Shown here: in pieces, positions 43,347-53,084 of the stretch
Layout: each line of letters begins with the position of its first letter
How positions within the stretch are numbered: the stretch's first letter is position 1
Assembly: GCF_001435295.1 (NCBI RefSeq)
Contig: NZ_CM003594.1
Coordinates: 3,182,574 to 3,246,573 of the forward strand
Length of the DNA: 64,000 nt
From: Psychrobacter sp. P11F6
Lineage (GTDB): Bacteria > Pseudomonadota > Gammaproteobacteria > Pseudomonadales > Moraxellaceae
Direction: 5' to 3'
Position numbers and translations under genes: made by a program
Notes under the pieces: generated by a model
What the model saw: the letters and a program-made list of their open reading frames with translations, nothing else
Told to the model about the DNA's origin: nothing
The model's database searches: none

Positions 43347-44237
43347 CTACGATATACATTGATAGATTTGCTGTGCCATCGTCTGCCAACCACTCACAAA
43401 GTCTTTACTATTGCTCATATCTTCAGGTTGCACAGTGGTTTTTACAGGCTGTAACTTAGCGAGTAAACCTTTGGCTGGTTGACTTGGGCTAACCAGACAC
43501 ATTTGCTTGGCTGGACGCTTATCATTTAGCCAGCGTATTTGGCTTGCTCGTGGTGCTAGATGGTGATCAGTGCTTAAACTGCCAACAAGCTTTAGGTTTG
43601 TGCTGGATTCAATGTATTGATAAGCATCATGATAGGCCCAATAAGGCTGGGTTTGCTGCTTGCCTTTAGCTTGTTTTACGAAAGATGCCACTCCCCTATC
43701 CATTCGCTGAGCAAATTTTTGTGCATTGGCGTGATAAAGTGCTTTATATTGCGGATTAGCATGGCTATGAATCACGGCAAGGGCACGAGTCATGGCTTTG
43801 GCATTTTCAGGATCTAACCATATATGTGGATCCAAGGTGCCAGCAATAGGCTTGCCTTGGACGTCACGTAGCGGATGACGATTAAAGGCATCAAATTCAA
43901 ATAAGGCAATCGCATTGGGTGCGGTATTAAGGCTTGCCGCCAAGTTATTTTCTAGTGGCTCACCAAACCACACGACAAATTTACTGTCCTGAATGGCTTT
44001 AATATCGCCTGGGCTGATACTGCCATGATGACCTACCTCCCCTGCTTGCAATAACTGCTTGGCGGGCGGTGAACCTTCAGTCACTGCTTGACTCAATAAA
44101 AACAGTGGGTAGTTACTCACGCTGACTGTTGCCGCTTGTGCACTCACAGTAAAGACGCCTAATGCAACTATGCCCGTAATGAGCCATCGCTGTAGTATAA
44201 TGGTTGAGCTTAAAAAATATTTGAAAACTGAGTTCAT
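43347..44237 (-). CDS. znuA: Zinc ABC transporter substrate-binding protein
   Basis: This periplasmic binding protein of the cluster 9 family delivers Zn2+ to ZnuBC. A signal peptide lies at about 1-36 (ends VSAQAA), followed by VSNYPLFLLSQAV. Likely metal ligands are His in the GEVGHHGSISPGDI region, the DPHIWLDP loop, and the YWAYHDAYQY and LSTDHHLAPRAS segments. No long His/Asp-rich loop is present, unlike E. coli ZnuA. From ATG 44237 it is 296 residues. The open frame to 44282 has a non-signal-like extension. It is divergent from zur, sharing the Zur box. Confidence 0.9.
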   Translation of the reverse strand: MNSVFKYFLSSTIILQRWLITGIVALGVFTVSAQAATVSVSNYPLFLLSQAVTEGSPPAKQLLQAGEVGHHGSISPGDIKAIQDSKFVVWFGEPLENNLAASLNTAPNAIALFEFDAFNRHPLRDVQGKPIAGTLDPHIWLDPENAKAMTRALAVIHSHANPQYKALYHANAQKFAQRMDRGVASFVKQAKGKQQTQPYWAYHDAYQYIESSTNLKLVGSLSTDHHLAPRASQIRWLNDKRPAKQMCLVSPSQPAKGLLAKLQPVKTTVQPEDMSNSKDFVSGWQTMAQQIYQCIS

Positions 44238-44366
44238 AATAGATTCTTTAATGTATGAAAGATAAAATATAAGTGGAAACATTTAGACGTTATCATTGTT
44301 GTATCTGAGTGATCATTAAGGTATCAATAAATAAGCCAAGATCACTTATCTGCTTTTATTTTTAGT

Positions 44367-44383
44367 ATGTTATACTATAACAT
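44367..44383. promoter_or_regulatory. Zur operator, perfect 17-bp palindrome
   Basis: ATGTTATA-C-TATAACAT is an exact palindrome and matches the core of the gamma-proteobacterial Zur box (GAAATGTTATAnTATAACATTTC, from memory). It lies between znuA (start 130 bases left) and zur (start 50 bases right). One zinc-loaded Zur site could thus repress znuA and zur-znuC-znuB together. Confidence 0.9.
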
Positions 44384-44432
44384 TATAAATTACTATAATA
44401 ACAGTGCCATTTTTTTTGCAGGAGCGTGCACC

Positions 44433-45026
44433 ATGTCCACCAGTTTATCAGTCTGCGAACATTTACATGATGTGCAGGACTTTACGCCGCATGACGTGAC
44501 CGAGCGCCTAATGGCAGCAAAAGAACAATGTCGACTGAACGGTGCACGCTTTACCCCATTGCGCCAGCAAATATATCAATTGGTATTGGCAGCCAATAAA
44601 CCTATCGGTGCATATGATTTGATCACGCAATTGCAGCAAATGCGCTTATCAGAGCCTGATAACAATGATGACAGCAGCGAAGCGCTTAGCTCGCAACAGC
44701 ATCCAACGAAAGCGTCATCTAAAGCGCTTAGCTCTAAAAAACAAGCGCCAAAAAATGTCGCGCCACCCACTGTCTATCGCAGTCTGGAGTTTTTATTGAG
44801 TGAAGGCTTGATACATCAATTGACCTCTATCAATGCTTATGTGCCCTGCTGTCACCCACGCGCCCAGCATACCGCAGCATTTTTGATCTGTGGTCAATGT
44901 CAGCGTGTACAAGAATGTAGCAGTGTACCCGTACAGGAAATGATGAGTTTTGCTGAGCAAGATGTTGGCTTTATCGTGGAACGCAGTGTGATTGAGCTGA
45001 GTGGTCGTTGCCAAGCGTGCCAGTAA
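44433..45026 (+). CDS. zur: Zinc uptake regulator Zur (Fur family)
   Basis: This Fur-family repressor binds DNA when loaded with zinc. It has a winged helix at about 35-125 (ARFTPLRQQIYQLV, then PPTVYRSLEFLLSEGLIHQL) and a dimer domain with the structural zinc cysteines CGQC (153-156) and C-Q-A-C near the end. About 30-40 extra Ser/Lys-rich residues (71-110) sit just before the recognition helix. From ATG 44433, with AGGAG about ten bases upstream, it is 197 residues. The operator is 50 bases upstream. znuC follows after 80 bases. Confidence 0.93.
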   Translation: MSTSLSVCEHLHDVQDFTPHDVTERLMAAKEQCRLNGARFTPLRQQIYQLVLAANKPIGAYDLITQLQQMRLSEPDNNDDSSEALSSQQHPTKASSKALSSKKQAPKNVAPPTVYRSLEFLLSEGLIHQLTSINAYVPCCHPRAQHTAAFLICGQCQRVQECSSVPVQEMMSFAEQDVGFIVERSVIELSGRCQACQ

Positions 45027-45106
45027 CACACCCTAACCACTGAAGCCTAAGTCATTGTCCTCCGTTTTTTATTTGTATTACTCATTCACTTATTGGTTGC
45101 CATACT

Positions 45107-45904
45107 ATGAGCCTGTCTACCTCACCGTCTAATCAACCGAACTTTTCCACTGTTGATAGTAATACCATTAACACTGCGAGTAAACTGCTGAGCCTAAGCG
45201 ATGTCAGCTACGACATTGGGCATCAACGCTTACTCTCACATATTGATATTGACATTGCGGTTAATGAAACAGTCAGTCTTATTGGACCCAATGGCGCTGG
45301 TAAGTCAACGTTGGTCAAACTTATTTTGGGATTGATTGAGCCAACCAAAGGGCACATTAACTCTCATCAGCAGTTACAGCTTGGCTATGTGCCGCAGCGC
45401 TTTGCTGTACCGCCGATATTGCCATTACGAGTCTGCGATTTATTGGCACAAGCGGATAAAAGGCGCTTAACGTCTGAGCAGCGTCAATTTATCTTTGATA
45501 ACTTGTCATTGACGCACTTACTATCGCGACAAATGCTGCACCTGTCGGGTGGTGAGACACAAAGGGTCTTGCTCGCGCGAGCACTGTTAGACAAACCCAA
45601 CTTATTGATTTTAGATGAGCCGATGCAAGGACTGGACCCTGATACTGAGGTTTGGCTCTATCAGTTTATTGATGAGCTGCCGGAGTTTTTGCGTTGTGCC
45701 ATGCTGGTGGTATCGCATGATCTGCATTGGGTCATGAAAGGCAGTCGACGCGTGATTTGTCTTAATAAGCATATTTGCTGTGAGGGACAACCAAGCGAGC
45801 TTGCCATTAGTAGTGAATTTCAAAAACTATTTGGGCATCATTATGAGCAGCCTTATGTACATCAACCGCATGCCTGTGAGCATCACGCCCCAAGCGAACT
45901 ATAA
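45107..45904 (+). CDS. znuC: Zinc ABC transporter ATP-binding protein
   Basis: This 265-residue ATPase has Walker A GPNGAGKST near 62, signature LSGGETQRVLLARALL near 147, Walker B LLILDEPMQGLD near 166 and the switch His in VVSHDLHWV near 202. A His-rich tail (last 30 residues, five or more His) may hold zinc. It is cotranscribed with zur and znuB and energises import through ZnuB. Confidence 0.95.
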   Translation: MSLSTSPSNQPNFSTVDSNTINTASKLLSLSDVSYDIGHQRLLSHIDIDIAVNETVSLIGPNGAGKSTLVKLILGLIEPTKGHINSHQQLQLGYVPQRFAVPPILPLRVCDLLAQADKRRLTSEQRQFIFDNLSLTHLLSRQMLHLSGGETQRVLLARALLDKPNLLILDEPMQGLDPDTEVWLYQFIDELPEFLRCAMLVVSHDLHWVMKGSRRVICLNKHICCEGQPSELAISSEFQKLFGHHYEQPYVHQPHACEHHAPSEL

Positions 45905-46010
45905 TCATTAAGGCGCGTTGAACATCCACAAATATAAAATATATCGAAGCTTGATACATCAAACACATATCAAGCGTTGAGCTTTATAAAAACTTTTACG
46001 GATATTTATT

Positions 46011-46829
46011 ATGACTGCTTGGTTAGCCATCATTGCCCCCGCTTGGATCGCTGGCAGTATTTTAGCGCTACTATCAGCGCCTTTAGGTTGCTTAGTCTTG
46101 TGGCGACGTATGGCCTTTTTTGCTGATGCTTTAGCACATGGTACCTTGCTTGGCGTGGCTTTAGCAGTATGGTGGCAATTACCTATGGGTATTGGCATTG
46201 CCTTGGTCAGCGTCATGGTGGTGCTAGGGCTGGTATTAATCGATGATGAGCGCCTGCCTGTCGATGCGGTTTTGGCGGTGGTGGCGGTGTCATTGTTATG
46301 TTTAGGTTTATTGGCTTTGACCCAGTTGACTGACCAACAAGCAAACGTACTGGGGTTTTTGTTTGGTAATTTGCTAGAGCTTGATTGGGCAGACTTGCCC
46401 TTACTTGCTGGTAGCGTGCTGGTAGGGCTCGGTCTACTTATGTATATATGGCCTGCACAAATTAAGCTTGCCACTCATGAAGCACTGGCGCGTATTCAAG
46501 GTGTTAATCCGACACGCCAGCGGCTGTTCTTCATGGGCGTATTGGCGGGATTTTGTGCGATTGCCCTGCAAGCGGTTGGTAGTTTACTAATCAGCGGTTT
46601 ATTGGTATTACCAGCATTAACGGCACGTTTGTGGTCATCATCGCCAAAACAAATGGTCGTTATATCGCTACTGATCGCACAGCTTGGCGTGACACTAGGC
46701 GTTTGGGGAAGCATCTGGCTAGATATTCAGACAGGACTTGCTATCGTATTAATATTAGCCATTTTATTTTTTATCGCGCTGATTTTCTCAAAGCTCAGCA
46801 CTGCAAAAATTTGGTCAGCGCGCCGCTAG
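46011..46829 (+). CDS. znuB: Zinc ABC transporter permease
   Basis: This 272-residue inner-membrane permease of the ABC-3 family has about eight helices. Family segments are A-P-L-G-C-L-V-L-W-R-R-M-A-F-F-A-D-A-L-A-H near residue 25-45 and L-L-I-S-G-L-L-V-L-P-A-L-T-A near 195. It completes the ZnuABC importer. A long open frame on the opposite strand is an overlap artefact. Confidence 0.95.
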   Translation: MTAWLAIIAPAWIAGSILALLSAPLGCLVLWRRMAFFADALAHGTLLGVALAVWWQLPMGIGIALVSVMVVLGLVLIDDERLPVDAVLAVVAVSLLCLGLLALTQLTDQQANVLGFLFGNLLELDWADLPLLAGSVLVGLGLLMYIWPAQIKLATHEALARIQGVNPTRQRLFFMGVLAGFCAIALQAVGSLLISGLLVLPALTARLWSSSPKQMVVISLLIAQLGVTLGVWGSIWLDIQTGLAIVLILAILFFIALIFSKLSTAKIWSARR

Positions 46830-47076
46830 ACAGATTATGGTTCACATAAAGCCGCTGGTTTTTTTATCCTCTTATCCAACTTTATTTCATCAATATGATA
46901 GAGCTTTCATTGACTTTATGTTATAAACTTGCCCTAATACCATCGACATACTAGCGGCGTCAAGCCAAAAAACATATTGGTCAGACCAAAATTCATTAGT
47001 CTACTCGATGCAGGACATTTATTTATCATTCGTTTTAACAGCATCACTTGTTTCGATTCGATGAGGGACTGACCCA

Positions 47077-47922
47077 ATGCTAAGCTATCCTGTTAATAAC
47101 ATTAGCACACCAGATGAACAGGTAAACATACTACAAATCACAGATTTGCATTTATCAACGCCCGTTTCTTCTAGTGTTGATGGCGATACTAACAATAGCG
47201 AAGCCACTGTCTGTCAGCAGTGCTTTGAAACAGTACTACAGCAAGCTTTGAGTAGCGACATTCGCTGCGATTTGATTATCGTGACTGGCGACTTAGTCAA
47301 TGAAGTCAAACCCGCTATTTACGATCATATTTTTGAGGTATTGCAAGCGACCCATATTCCTTTTGCTTGTATCGCAGGCAATCATGATGTGACGGATGAG
47401 ATAGGCAGTGACTTACCATTCTTTGAGCGCGAACTGATTGCTCAACCTGCCGACCCGCGCTTGCTAAGCCGGCATGTCATTGAGACTGATCGTTGGCAGC
47501 TGTTGTTATTAGACTCATCCATCACGGGCAAAGTCGCGGGCGAGATAACGCCTACCGATATTGACTGGGTATGCGAGAGACTCGATGCTTGTGATAAGCC
47601 TGCGCTGATTGCTCTACATCATCACGTCATTCCCGTAGACTCTGACTGGATTGACACACATATGGCAGAGAATAGTGAGGCCTTTTGGCAGCATCTGTTA
47701 GGATTTGACCATCTCAAGGTCATTATCAGTGGTCATACGCACCAAGAGCAGGTCCGCCATCGTCAAGGAGTCACGGTCTATAGTACGCCTTCTACTTGCT
47801 ACCAGTTCAAGCCTTATGAGAATGATTTTTCCTATGATAAAAGCGTCCCGCCCGGTTACCGTTGGTTGCAATTAGCCAACAATGGAAAGGTTGCAAGCTG
47901 GGTAGAAAGACTGGATACTTGA
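47077..47922 (+). CDS. cpdA: 3',5'-cyclic-AMP phosphodiesterase
   Basis: This 281-residue class III phosphodiesterase of the calcineurin-like metallophosphatase fold degrades cAMP. Metal motifs are in order: ITDLHLS near 22, GDLVNE near 72, AGNHD near 102, LHHH near 187 and GHTH near 226. An insertion of about 15 Ser/Asp/Asn-rich residues follows the first motif. ATG 47077 has GATGAGGGAC upstream. It stands alone. cAMP-CRP control in this organism is not visible here. Confidence 0.9.
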   Translation: MLSYPVNNISTPDEQVNILQITDLHLSTPVSSSVDGDTNNSEATVCQQCFETVLQQALSSDIRCDLIIVTGDLVNEVKPAIYDHIFEVLQATHIPFACIAGNHDVTDEIGSDLPFFERELIAQPADPRLLSRHVIETDRWQLLLLDSSITGKVAGEITPTDIDWVCERLDACDKPALIALHHHVIPVDSDWIDTHMAENSEAFWQHLLGFDHLKVIISGHTHQEQVRHRQGVTVYSTPSTCYQFKPYENDFSYDKSVPPGYRWLQLANNGKVASWVERLDT

Positions 47923-48415
47923 CGCCCAGATTTATTGGCACCCATACTGATGTGAGCCCTTATATCTCAAGCTATTGACTGATATTTCTGAGTTCAGAAT
48001 ACAATGACTGGCACGGTAAAAACGACATGATGATGAAAAATGACTTCATTATTATCAGAAACAATGATACAACGTATAAAACGAAATGAGGACTGCCTAG
48101 TATCTGGTATTAGGTAGAATTATAATAGCTAGGATGGCTAAATCGATCACAGCTAAGTCTTCACAGTCAGTGATTTGTCGCATTATTAAGACAACGCTAT
48201 TTAAATAAAAGTATGCATAACCATATACCTGACCATTGATAGATTGCTTTAAGCATATCAAGATAACTGTACTATTAGATCCGCTGTGTTACTTGTGTTA
48301 CCAAGTGGTAAAACGTTTTATAAAGGGACAAATTATAGCGTTTATGACATTGATAGCGTCTTGTCTTTTGATACGTCGTTTTATTGAATTAATTTGAAAA
48401 AAGTAGGATACCCAT
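47923..48415. other. 493-base gap upstream of dksA
   Basis: The gap is AT-rich. It carries the dksA promoter region, with TTGACA-like and TATAAT-like words but no single clear pair. No ORF with a ribosome site, repeat or structured RNA was seen. Confidence 0.45.
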
Positions 48416-48853
48416 ATGAGCACCCTGACCACGAATCCAAGTGAAGCTAAGTTTACTCCTTATGTGCCTGCCAAAGACGAAGAGTACATGTCTGATGCGC
48501 AGTTAGAGCACTTTAAGGCTATATTATTGGATTGGAAGAGCCAACTGATTGGCGAAGCGGATCGCACCAAGACTTATATCCAAGACGAGTCCAGTGCAAT
48601 GCCAGATATCAATGATCGCGCCACCCAAGAAGAAGAGTTTGCCCTCGCATTGCGTACGCGTGACCGTGAACGTAAGCTCATTCGCAAAATTGATAAATCT
48701 ATGTCAGAAATTGAAAATGATGATTATGGATTTTGTGAAACTTGTGGCGTAGAGATTGGTCTGCGTCGTCTCGAAGCGCGCCCAACAGCTACCCAGTGTA
48801 TCGATTGTAAAACACTGTCTGAGATTAAAGAACGCCAAAATCAAGGCGCTTAA
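48416..48853 (+). CDS. dksA: RNA polymerase-binding transcription factor DksA
   Basis: This 145-residue protein binds RNA polymerase through its secondary channel and acts with ppGpp in the stringent response. The coiled-coil tip with acidic residues (P-D-I-N-D-R-A-T-Q-E-E-E) and the four-Cys zinc finger (CETC, then CIDC) are complete. AGGA lies about eight bases before ATG 48416. A terminator follows, then gluQRS, the usual dksA-gluQ linkage. Confidence 0.97.
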   Translation: MSTLTTNPSEAKFTPYVPAKDEEYMSDAQLEHFKAILLDWKSQLIGEADRTKTYIQDESSAMPDINDRATQEEEFALALRTRDRERKLIRKIDKSMSEIENDDYGFCETCGVEIGLRRLEARPTATQCIDCKTLSEIKERQNQGA

Positions 48854-48889
48854 ACGAGTTACGACTCATCTCAATAGTAGAATGTAAGC

Positions 48890-48916
48890 ATAAGCGACCA
48901 TAACATGGTCGCTTAT
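48890..48916 (+). terminator. Terminator between dksA and gluQRS
   Basis: A perfect 12-bp stem ATAAGCGACCAT with a 3-base loop is followed by TGCGTTTT, 36 bases after the dksA stop. In E. coli a terminator at the same place limits gluQ expression. Confidence 0.85.
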
Positions 48917-49100
48917 TGCGTTTTAGCTGGCTGGTTTTTAGTCAATGAATCATGGCTGATACAGAGCTTTAAGCTTGCTTATATTGATTTGCTAACAAAA
49001 CAGACTCATTTCACAAATATCTTTTTACGGATATATTTATTATTCTATCTTCTACCTTTTTTATCGATAATTTCCTACTTTGAAAACTAACCTTATTCCT

Positions 49101-50042
49101 ATGCCCACTCCAATCATACCAGTACAGCCGATTGGTCGTTTTGCTCCCTCACCGACTGGTGAACTGCATCTTGGCTCATTGACGACCGCGCTTGCCAGCT
49201 TTTGCCATATAAAATCCATTGGTGGTAAATGGCTACTGCGTATTGAAGACACTGATACCGAACGCTGTGATCAGCAATTTACTGAGCAAATTTTGATTGA
49301 TTTGGAAGCGCTTGGATTGTACTGGGACGGTGATATCATTTATCAATCTGAGCGTATTGATATTTATAATGATTATCTACACTCAGCCCTGCATCCGCTC
49401 ACTTATGGTTGTCAGTGCTCGCGTAAAGATTTGGAGCAATACTGGGCGCAAGAAGAGCTGAGCCCATCTTATGATGCTAACCCATTGCAACCAAACAGGA
49501 AGCGTTATCCACGCTGCTGTGTCAGCGCTGACCTTGATAGAGAGCAACATAAGCTACGCATACAGCTACCGAATTATAAGATTGGTTTTAACGACGGTAT
49601 TCAAGGATTGCAGTGGGATAATCCTCAGCAGACATTGGGTGATATGGTGGTGCGTCGCCAAGATGGTATGATCAATTATATTTTGGCTGCCAGCCTTGAT
49701 GATGGACTGCAACAAGTGACACATATTATGCGCGGTCTAGATATCCTACCCATGACGACAGCGCAAATCAGCATCATGGATGCCGCACGCTTGCCTGCCA
49801 TCGATCATTGGTATCACTTGCCACTGATATGTCATGGTGATGGACAAAAACTCTCTAAGCAAAACCTAGCACAACCCATTGATACACGGGATCCAAGTAA
49901 ACTTATCGCCGACGCTTTACAACTATTACAGCAACCAGCCGTCGATAGAGACACAGCTACTCGTATGTTAAAGCAAGCCATTGCTCAATGGGACAGTACG
50001 CCGCTACAAGGCAAGCAACAGTTAAATATGCCCAATGAATAA
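49101..50042 (+). CDS. gluQ: Glutamyl-Q tRNA(Asp) synthetase
   Basis: This paralogue of GluRS lacks the anticodon-binding domain and attaches Glu to queuosine-34 of tRNA-Asp. It has the class I motifs [12 protein letters not shown] (HIGH type) and KLSKQN (KMSKS type), plus the zinc Cys set CQC and CC near residues 105 and 140. About 313 residues from ATG 49101. A TTG at 49080 extends the frame by seven codons; neither has a clear ribosome site. Linkage to dksA supports the name. Confidence 0.92.
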   Translation: MPTPIIPVQPIGRFAPSPTGELHLGSLTTALASFCHIKSIGGKWLLRIEDTDTERCDQQFTEQILIDLEALGLYWDGDIIYQSERIDIYNDYLHSALHPLTYGCQCSRKDLEQYWAQEELSPSYDANPLQPNRKRYPRCCVSADLDREQHKLRIQLPNYKIGFNDGIQGLQWDNPQQTLGDMVVRRQDGMINYILAASLDDGLQQVTHIMRGLDILPMTTAQISIMDAARLPAIDHWYHLPLICHGDGQKLSKQNLAQPIDTRDPSKLIADALQLLQQPAVDRDTATRMLKQAIAQWDSTPLQGKQQLNMPNE

Positions 50043-50054
50043 AAGTCAGCTAGC

Positions 50055-50081
50055 AAAAAGCGCCACTATTTAGCGACGCTT
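50055..50081 (-). terminator. Terminator after ftsW
   Basis: On the minus strand a 9-bp stem with two G-U pairs (50081-50073 with 50066-50058, 6-base loop) is followed by five U. It lies 54 bases after the ftsW stop and between convergent gluQ and ftsW. Confidence 0.75.
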
Positions 50082-50134
50082 CTTTGGATAATGCCAGTCA
50101 TGATGCATCGAGCCTATCGCTAATGCTCAACCTA

Positions 50135-51331
50135 TCAATAATAACGGCATTGGCTTTTTTCGATTTCAGGGCTTTCTTTATAAATTTTTAGCAATAACGC
50201 AACCATCACCAAGCTAATCAACATTGATGAGCCGCCATAACTGAAGAATGGCATGGTCAGTCCTTTGGTTGGAATCGCGCCCATATTCATCGCCGCATTG
50301 ATAATTGTTTGTGCAATAAACACCACACCGATACCAAAGGCGGTATAACTCATACGCATCTGCCGACGCTTGAGCGCGTTATAACTGATACGCATCGCGC
50401 TACCGATAATCAGCGCTTCGAGCACCAGTACCATAGTAACCCCAACAAAGCCTAACTCTTCCCCTGTAATGGCTAGTAGAAAATCAGTATGTGCCTCAGG
50501 CAAATGCGACAGTTTTTGTACGCTCTCACCATAACCAACGCCTGTAAATTGTCCACGACCAAAGGCAATCAAACTGCGTGCCAGCTGATAATCCGTGTCT
50601 TGCACATCATCAAACGGATCCATAAATGACATCACACGTACCAATCGGTACTGCGCTGTCGTCACCATCAATACCGCACCACCGATGGCAGCCGCGCCCA
50701 GTGCTAAAAAGTGCTTGTAAGGCGCACCAGCAATATAAAAAATCGCAAAGATAGTACCTAAAATAACGACAAAAGAACCAAAATCAGGCTGTGACAATAG
50801 CAGCATGGTGATGAGTGCCACCACCAACATAATCCGCAAAAAACCGTCTAAGCCGTTACGAACTTCAAAAGAGCGACGCACCACAAAATCAGAGACAAAG
50901 ACAATCATCACCAACTTGGCCAACTCTGCCACCTGAAAATTAAATACCCCTAGGTTCAGCCAACGCTTGGAGCCGTTAATAGGCGTACTAAATAGGGTTG
51001 CCACTAGCAGCATGCCAGTGATACCCAATAGGATAAATTGGGTTTCAGTCTTATATAGTGTTCGCAAAGACACGCTGTAATAAGAAACCGTAGCGACCGT
51101 CAAACCGATCATCATATACAGCAGCTGGTTTTTGAAAAAGTGCAGCTCTGTCATGCCGCGACTGAGCGCAAAAGGAATAGAAGCAGAAGCCACCATCAAT
51201 AAGCTGAGCACCAACATACAGCCAACACTCGATAGGAGAATGGCGCGTGCTGACGGCATAGAAAGAATACCATCTGAGCCAGATACTTGCTTCGGTTGGG
51301 ACGAGGAACGAAAAAGAGAAGAGAGCGCCAT
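50135..51331 (-). CDS. ftsW: Peptidoglycan glycosyltransferase FtsW
   Basis: This SEDS-family polymerase of the divisome has ten membrane helices. Signature segments are INGSKRWLNLG near 115, the QPDFGS loop near 165 (catalytic Asp), GYGESVQKLSHLPEAHTDFLLAITGEELG near 275-300 and TKGLTMPFFSYGGSSM near 365. From ATG 51331 it is 398 residues. A GTG at 51382 would add 17. Neither has a strong ribosome site. It follows murD on the same strand, as in dcw clusters, but murG and other members are absent. Confidence 0.93.
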   Translation of the reverse strand: MALSSLFRSSSQPKQVSGSDGILSMPSARAILLSSVGCMLVLSLLMVASASIPFALSRGMTELHFFKNQLLYMMIGLTVATVSYYSVSLRTLYKTETQFILLGITGMLLVATLFSTPINGSKRWLNLGVFNFQVAELAKLVMIVFVSDFVVRRSFEVRNGLDGFLRIMLVVALITMLLLSQPDFGSFVVILGTIFAIFYIAGAPYKHFLALGAAAIGGAVLMVTTAQYRLVRVMSFMDPFDDVQDTDYQLARSLIAFGRGQFTGVGYGESVQKLSHLPEAHTDFLLAITGEELGFVGVTMVLVLEALIIGSAMRISYNALKRRQMRMSYTAFGIGVVFIAQTIINAAMNMGAIPTKGLTMPFFSYGGSSMLISLVMVALLLKIYKESPEIEKSQCRYY

Positions 51332-51538
51332 AATTTTATATACACTAACGAACGAAAAAACACGGCGTCTATTAAACGCCACCGTTTAAAAAATAGAAAA
51401 TAGACAGTACCAGACAGATTACTAAGCAAATAAGCTGACCATTCATGTTGCTGACTGGCTATGATTGACAGTAGCAGCAATCTATAAGCAAAACAATCAT
51501 TTATACAGAAAATGCGCGCGCGTCGTAAAAGTCAATTC

Positions 51539-51562
51539 AGGGCAATCCTATTGCATTGCCCT
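51539..51562. other. Hairpin in the murD-ftsW gap
   Basis: AGGGCAAT and its exact complement ATTGCCCT surround an 8-base loop inside the 316-base gap between murD and ftsW. It has no U-run on the transcribed minus strand. Next to it, ATTAAATACTGA occurs twice (around 51568-51600). Nothing else is seen in the gap. Confidence 0.6.
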
Positions 51563-51647
51563 TATTCTTTATTAAATACTGAGTTTTTCATTAAATACTG
51601 ATATTCGCTAAGCACTTATCATACAAATGCTTAAATCATCAAACCTT

Positions 51648-53084
51648 TTAATCGGCCGCCATCATATCTGACGACTCAGTTGCTAACTGACCAACCAACT
51701 GACTGAAATGCTCACCGCGAGCTGCGTAGCCACTATATTGATCAAAGCTGGCACAAGCAGGTGACAATAGCACCGCTTGCACTTGCGATAGGCTGCTTGT
51801 CGTGACTTGTTGAATGGTTGTAAAGGCATTTTCTAAATTTTGGCATTGATGTAACGCAACATCGGCGCTTATCTTAGCTGCTCGCAGATGCTGTTCAATC
51901 AGCGGCGCATCTTCACCAATAAACAGTACTTGGCTAACATACTGATTGATAAACGGCGTCAATTCACCAAACTGTTGACCCTTACCTTGTCCACCCAAAA
52001 TCAATAGCAGTTTACCGTCCTTTGGCGCATAGACTGCGCCCAGCCCTTCGATAGCTGCCATCGTTGAGCCGATATTGGTGCCTTTTGAATCATTGAAATA
52101 ATCAATATCTGCAGCATTTGCCACATACTGGCAACGATGCTCAAGTCCAGTAAACTGCTGTAAGGTATTCAACATACTGCCCAATGGCAAACCAGCAAGT
52201 TCGCCTAACGCTAAGGCTGCCTGTGCATTTAGCAGATTATGACGACCTTTAATCAACAGTTTATCTGCCGACAGTAGTTTTTCTGTACCGTGGGCAAGAT
52301 AAATCTGACCTTCAGGAGTAGTAATAAGACCATATTGACCTTTATCAGGAGCATGTATACCGGTACTCACTCTGGGCAAATTATCAGCCACGAGCGGGCG
52401 CGTCAATGCGTCTTCGCGATTGATAACCACGGACTTAGCACCCTGAAAGATACGATGCTTGGCTTGATGATAGCCCAGCATATCACCGTGGCGATCTAGA
52501 TGGTCAGGTGACATATTTAGAACCGTCGCCACTTGCGCGCCCAAATTGGTCACCGTCTCTAACTGAAAACTCGACAGCTCAAGTACCGCCAGTTCCATAT
52601 CAGTATTATCAAGCAAGGTCAGCGCTGGCACGCCAATATTACCGCCGACACCAACATTGACACCAGCATCCGCGGCCATTTGCCCGACCAAGGTGGTCAC
52701 GGTGCTCTTAGCATTAGAGCCAGTAATCGCCACTATCGGTACGGTACAAGCCTCACAAAATAGCTGAATATCGCTGACCACGGGAATATTCGCTTGGCGG
52801 GCAGCGGCGACGGCTTCGGTAGCAAGAGAGATACCGGGACTTATAATAATACGTGCCGCTTGCTGCAAGAGCTCGGCGTCAATCGCACCAAATTGGCGAA
52901 CACTAATCTCAGCGGGCAGTTGATCTACTAAGCTAGGTGTCACCTGAGCATCAGTGACAGCAACCTGATAGCCTTGATTGGCCAAATAGCGCGCAACTGA
53001 TAATCCAGATTGTCCCAAACCGACCACGACTTGTAGACCACTGCCTTTGTGAAGTAAGGCATCTGTTGCAGTGTTGGTGGTCAT
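51648..53084 (-). CDS. murD: UDP-N-acetylmuramoyl-L-alanine--D-glutamate ligase
   Basis: This 478-residue cytoplasmic Mur ligase adds D-Glu to the peptidoglycan precursor. It has an N-terminal Rossmann domain (VVGLGQSGLSVARYL), then the ATP loop ITGSNAKSTVTTL near 118. The central domain carries N-M-S-P-D-H-L-D-R-H and the C-terminal domain carries S-P-A-C-A-S-F-D-Q-Y. The P-loop has Ala where E. coli has Gly, a variant I believe is common. AAGGA lies seven bases before ATG 53084. Confidence 0.96.
   Translation of the reverse strand: MTTNTATDALLHKGSGLQVVVGLGQSGLSVARYLANQGYQVAVTDAQVTPSLVDQLPAEISVRQFGAIDAELLQQAARIIISPGISLATEAVAAARQANIPVVSDIQLFCEACTVPIVAITGSNAKSTVTTLVGQMAADAGVNVGVGGNIGVPALTLLDNTDMELAVLELSSFQLETVTNLGAQVATVLNMSPDHLDRHGDMLGYHQAKHRIFQGAKSVVINREDALTRPLVADNLPRVSTGIHAPDKGQYGLITTPEGQIYLAHGTEKLLSADKLLIKGRHNLLNAQAALALGELAGLPLGSMLNTLQQFTGLEHRCQYVANAADIDYFNDSKGTNIGSTMAAIEGLGAVYAPKDGKLLLILGGQGKGQQFGELTPFINQYVSQVLFIGEDAPLIEQHLRAAKISADVALHQCQNLENAFTTIQQVTTSSLSQVQAVLLSPACASFDQYSGYAARGEHFSQLVGQLATESSDMMAAD

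Noticed and set aside
45959..46474. 171-residue frame antisense to znuB
   Set aside because: It is the complement of a GC-richer transmembrane gene, has Thr/Ser/Lys/Asn-rich shadow composition and lacks a ribosome site.
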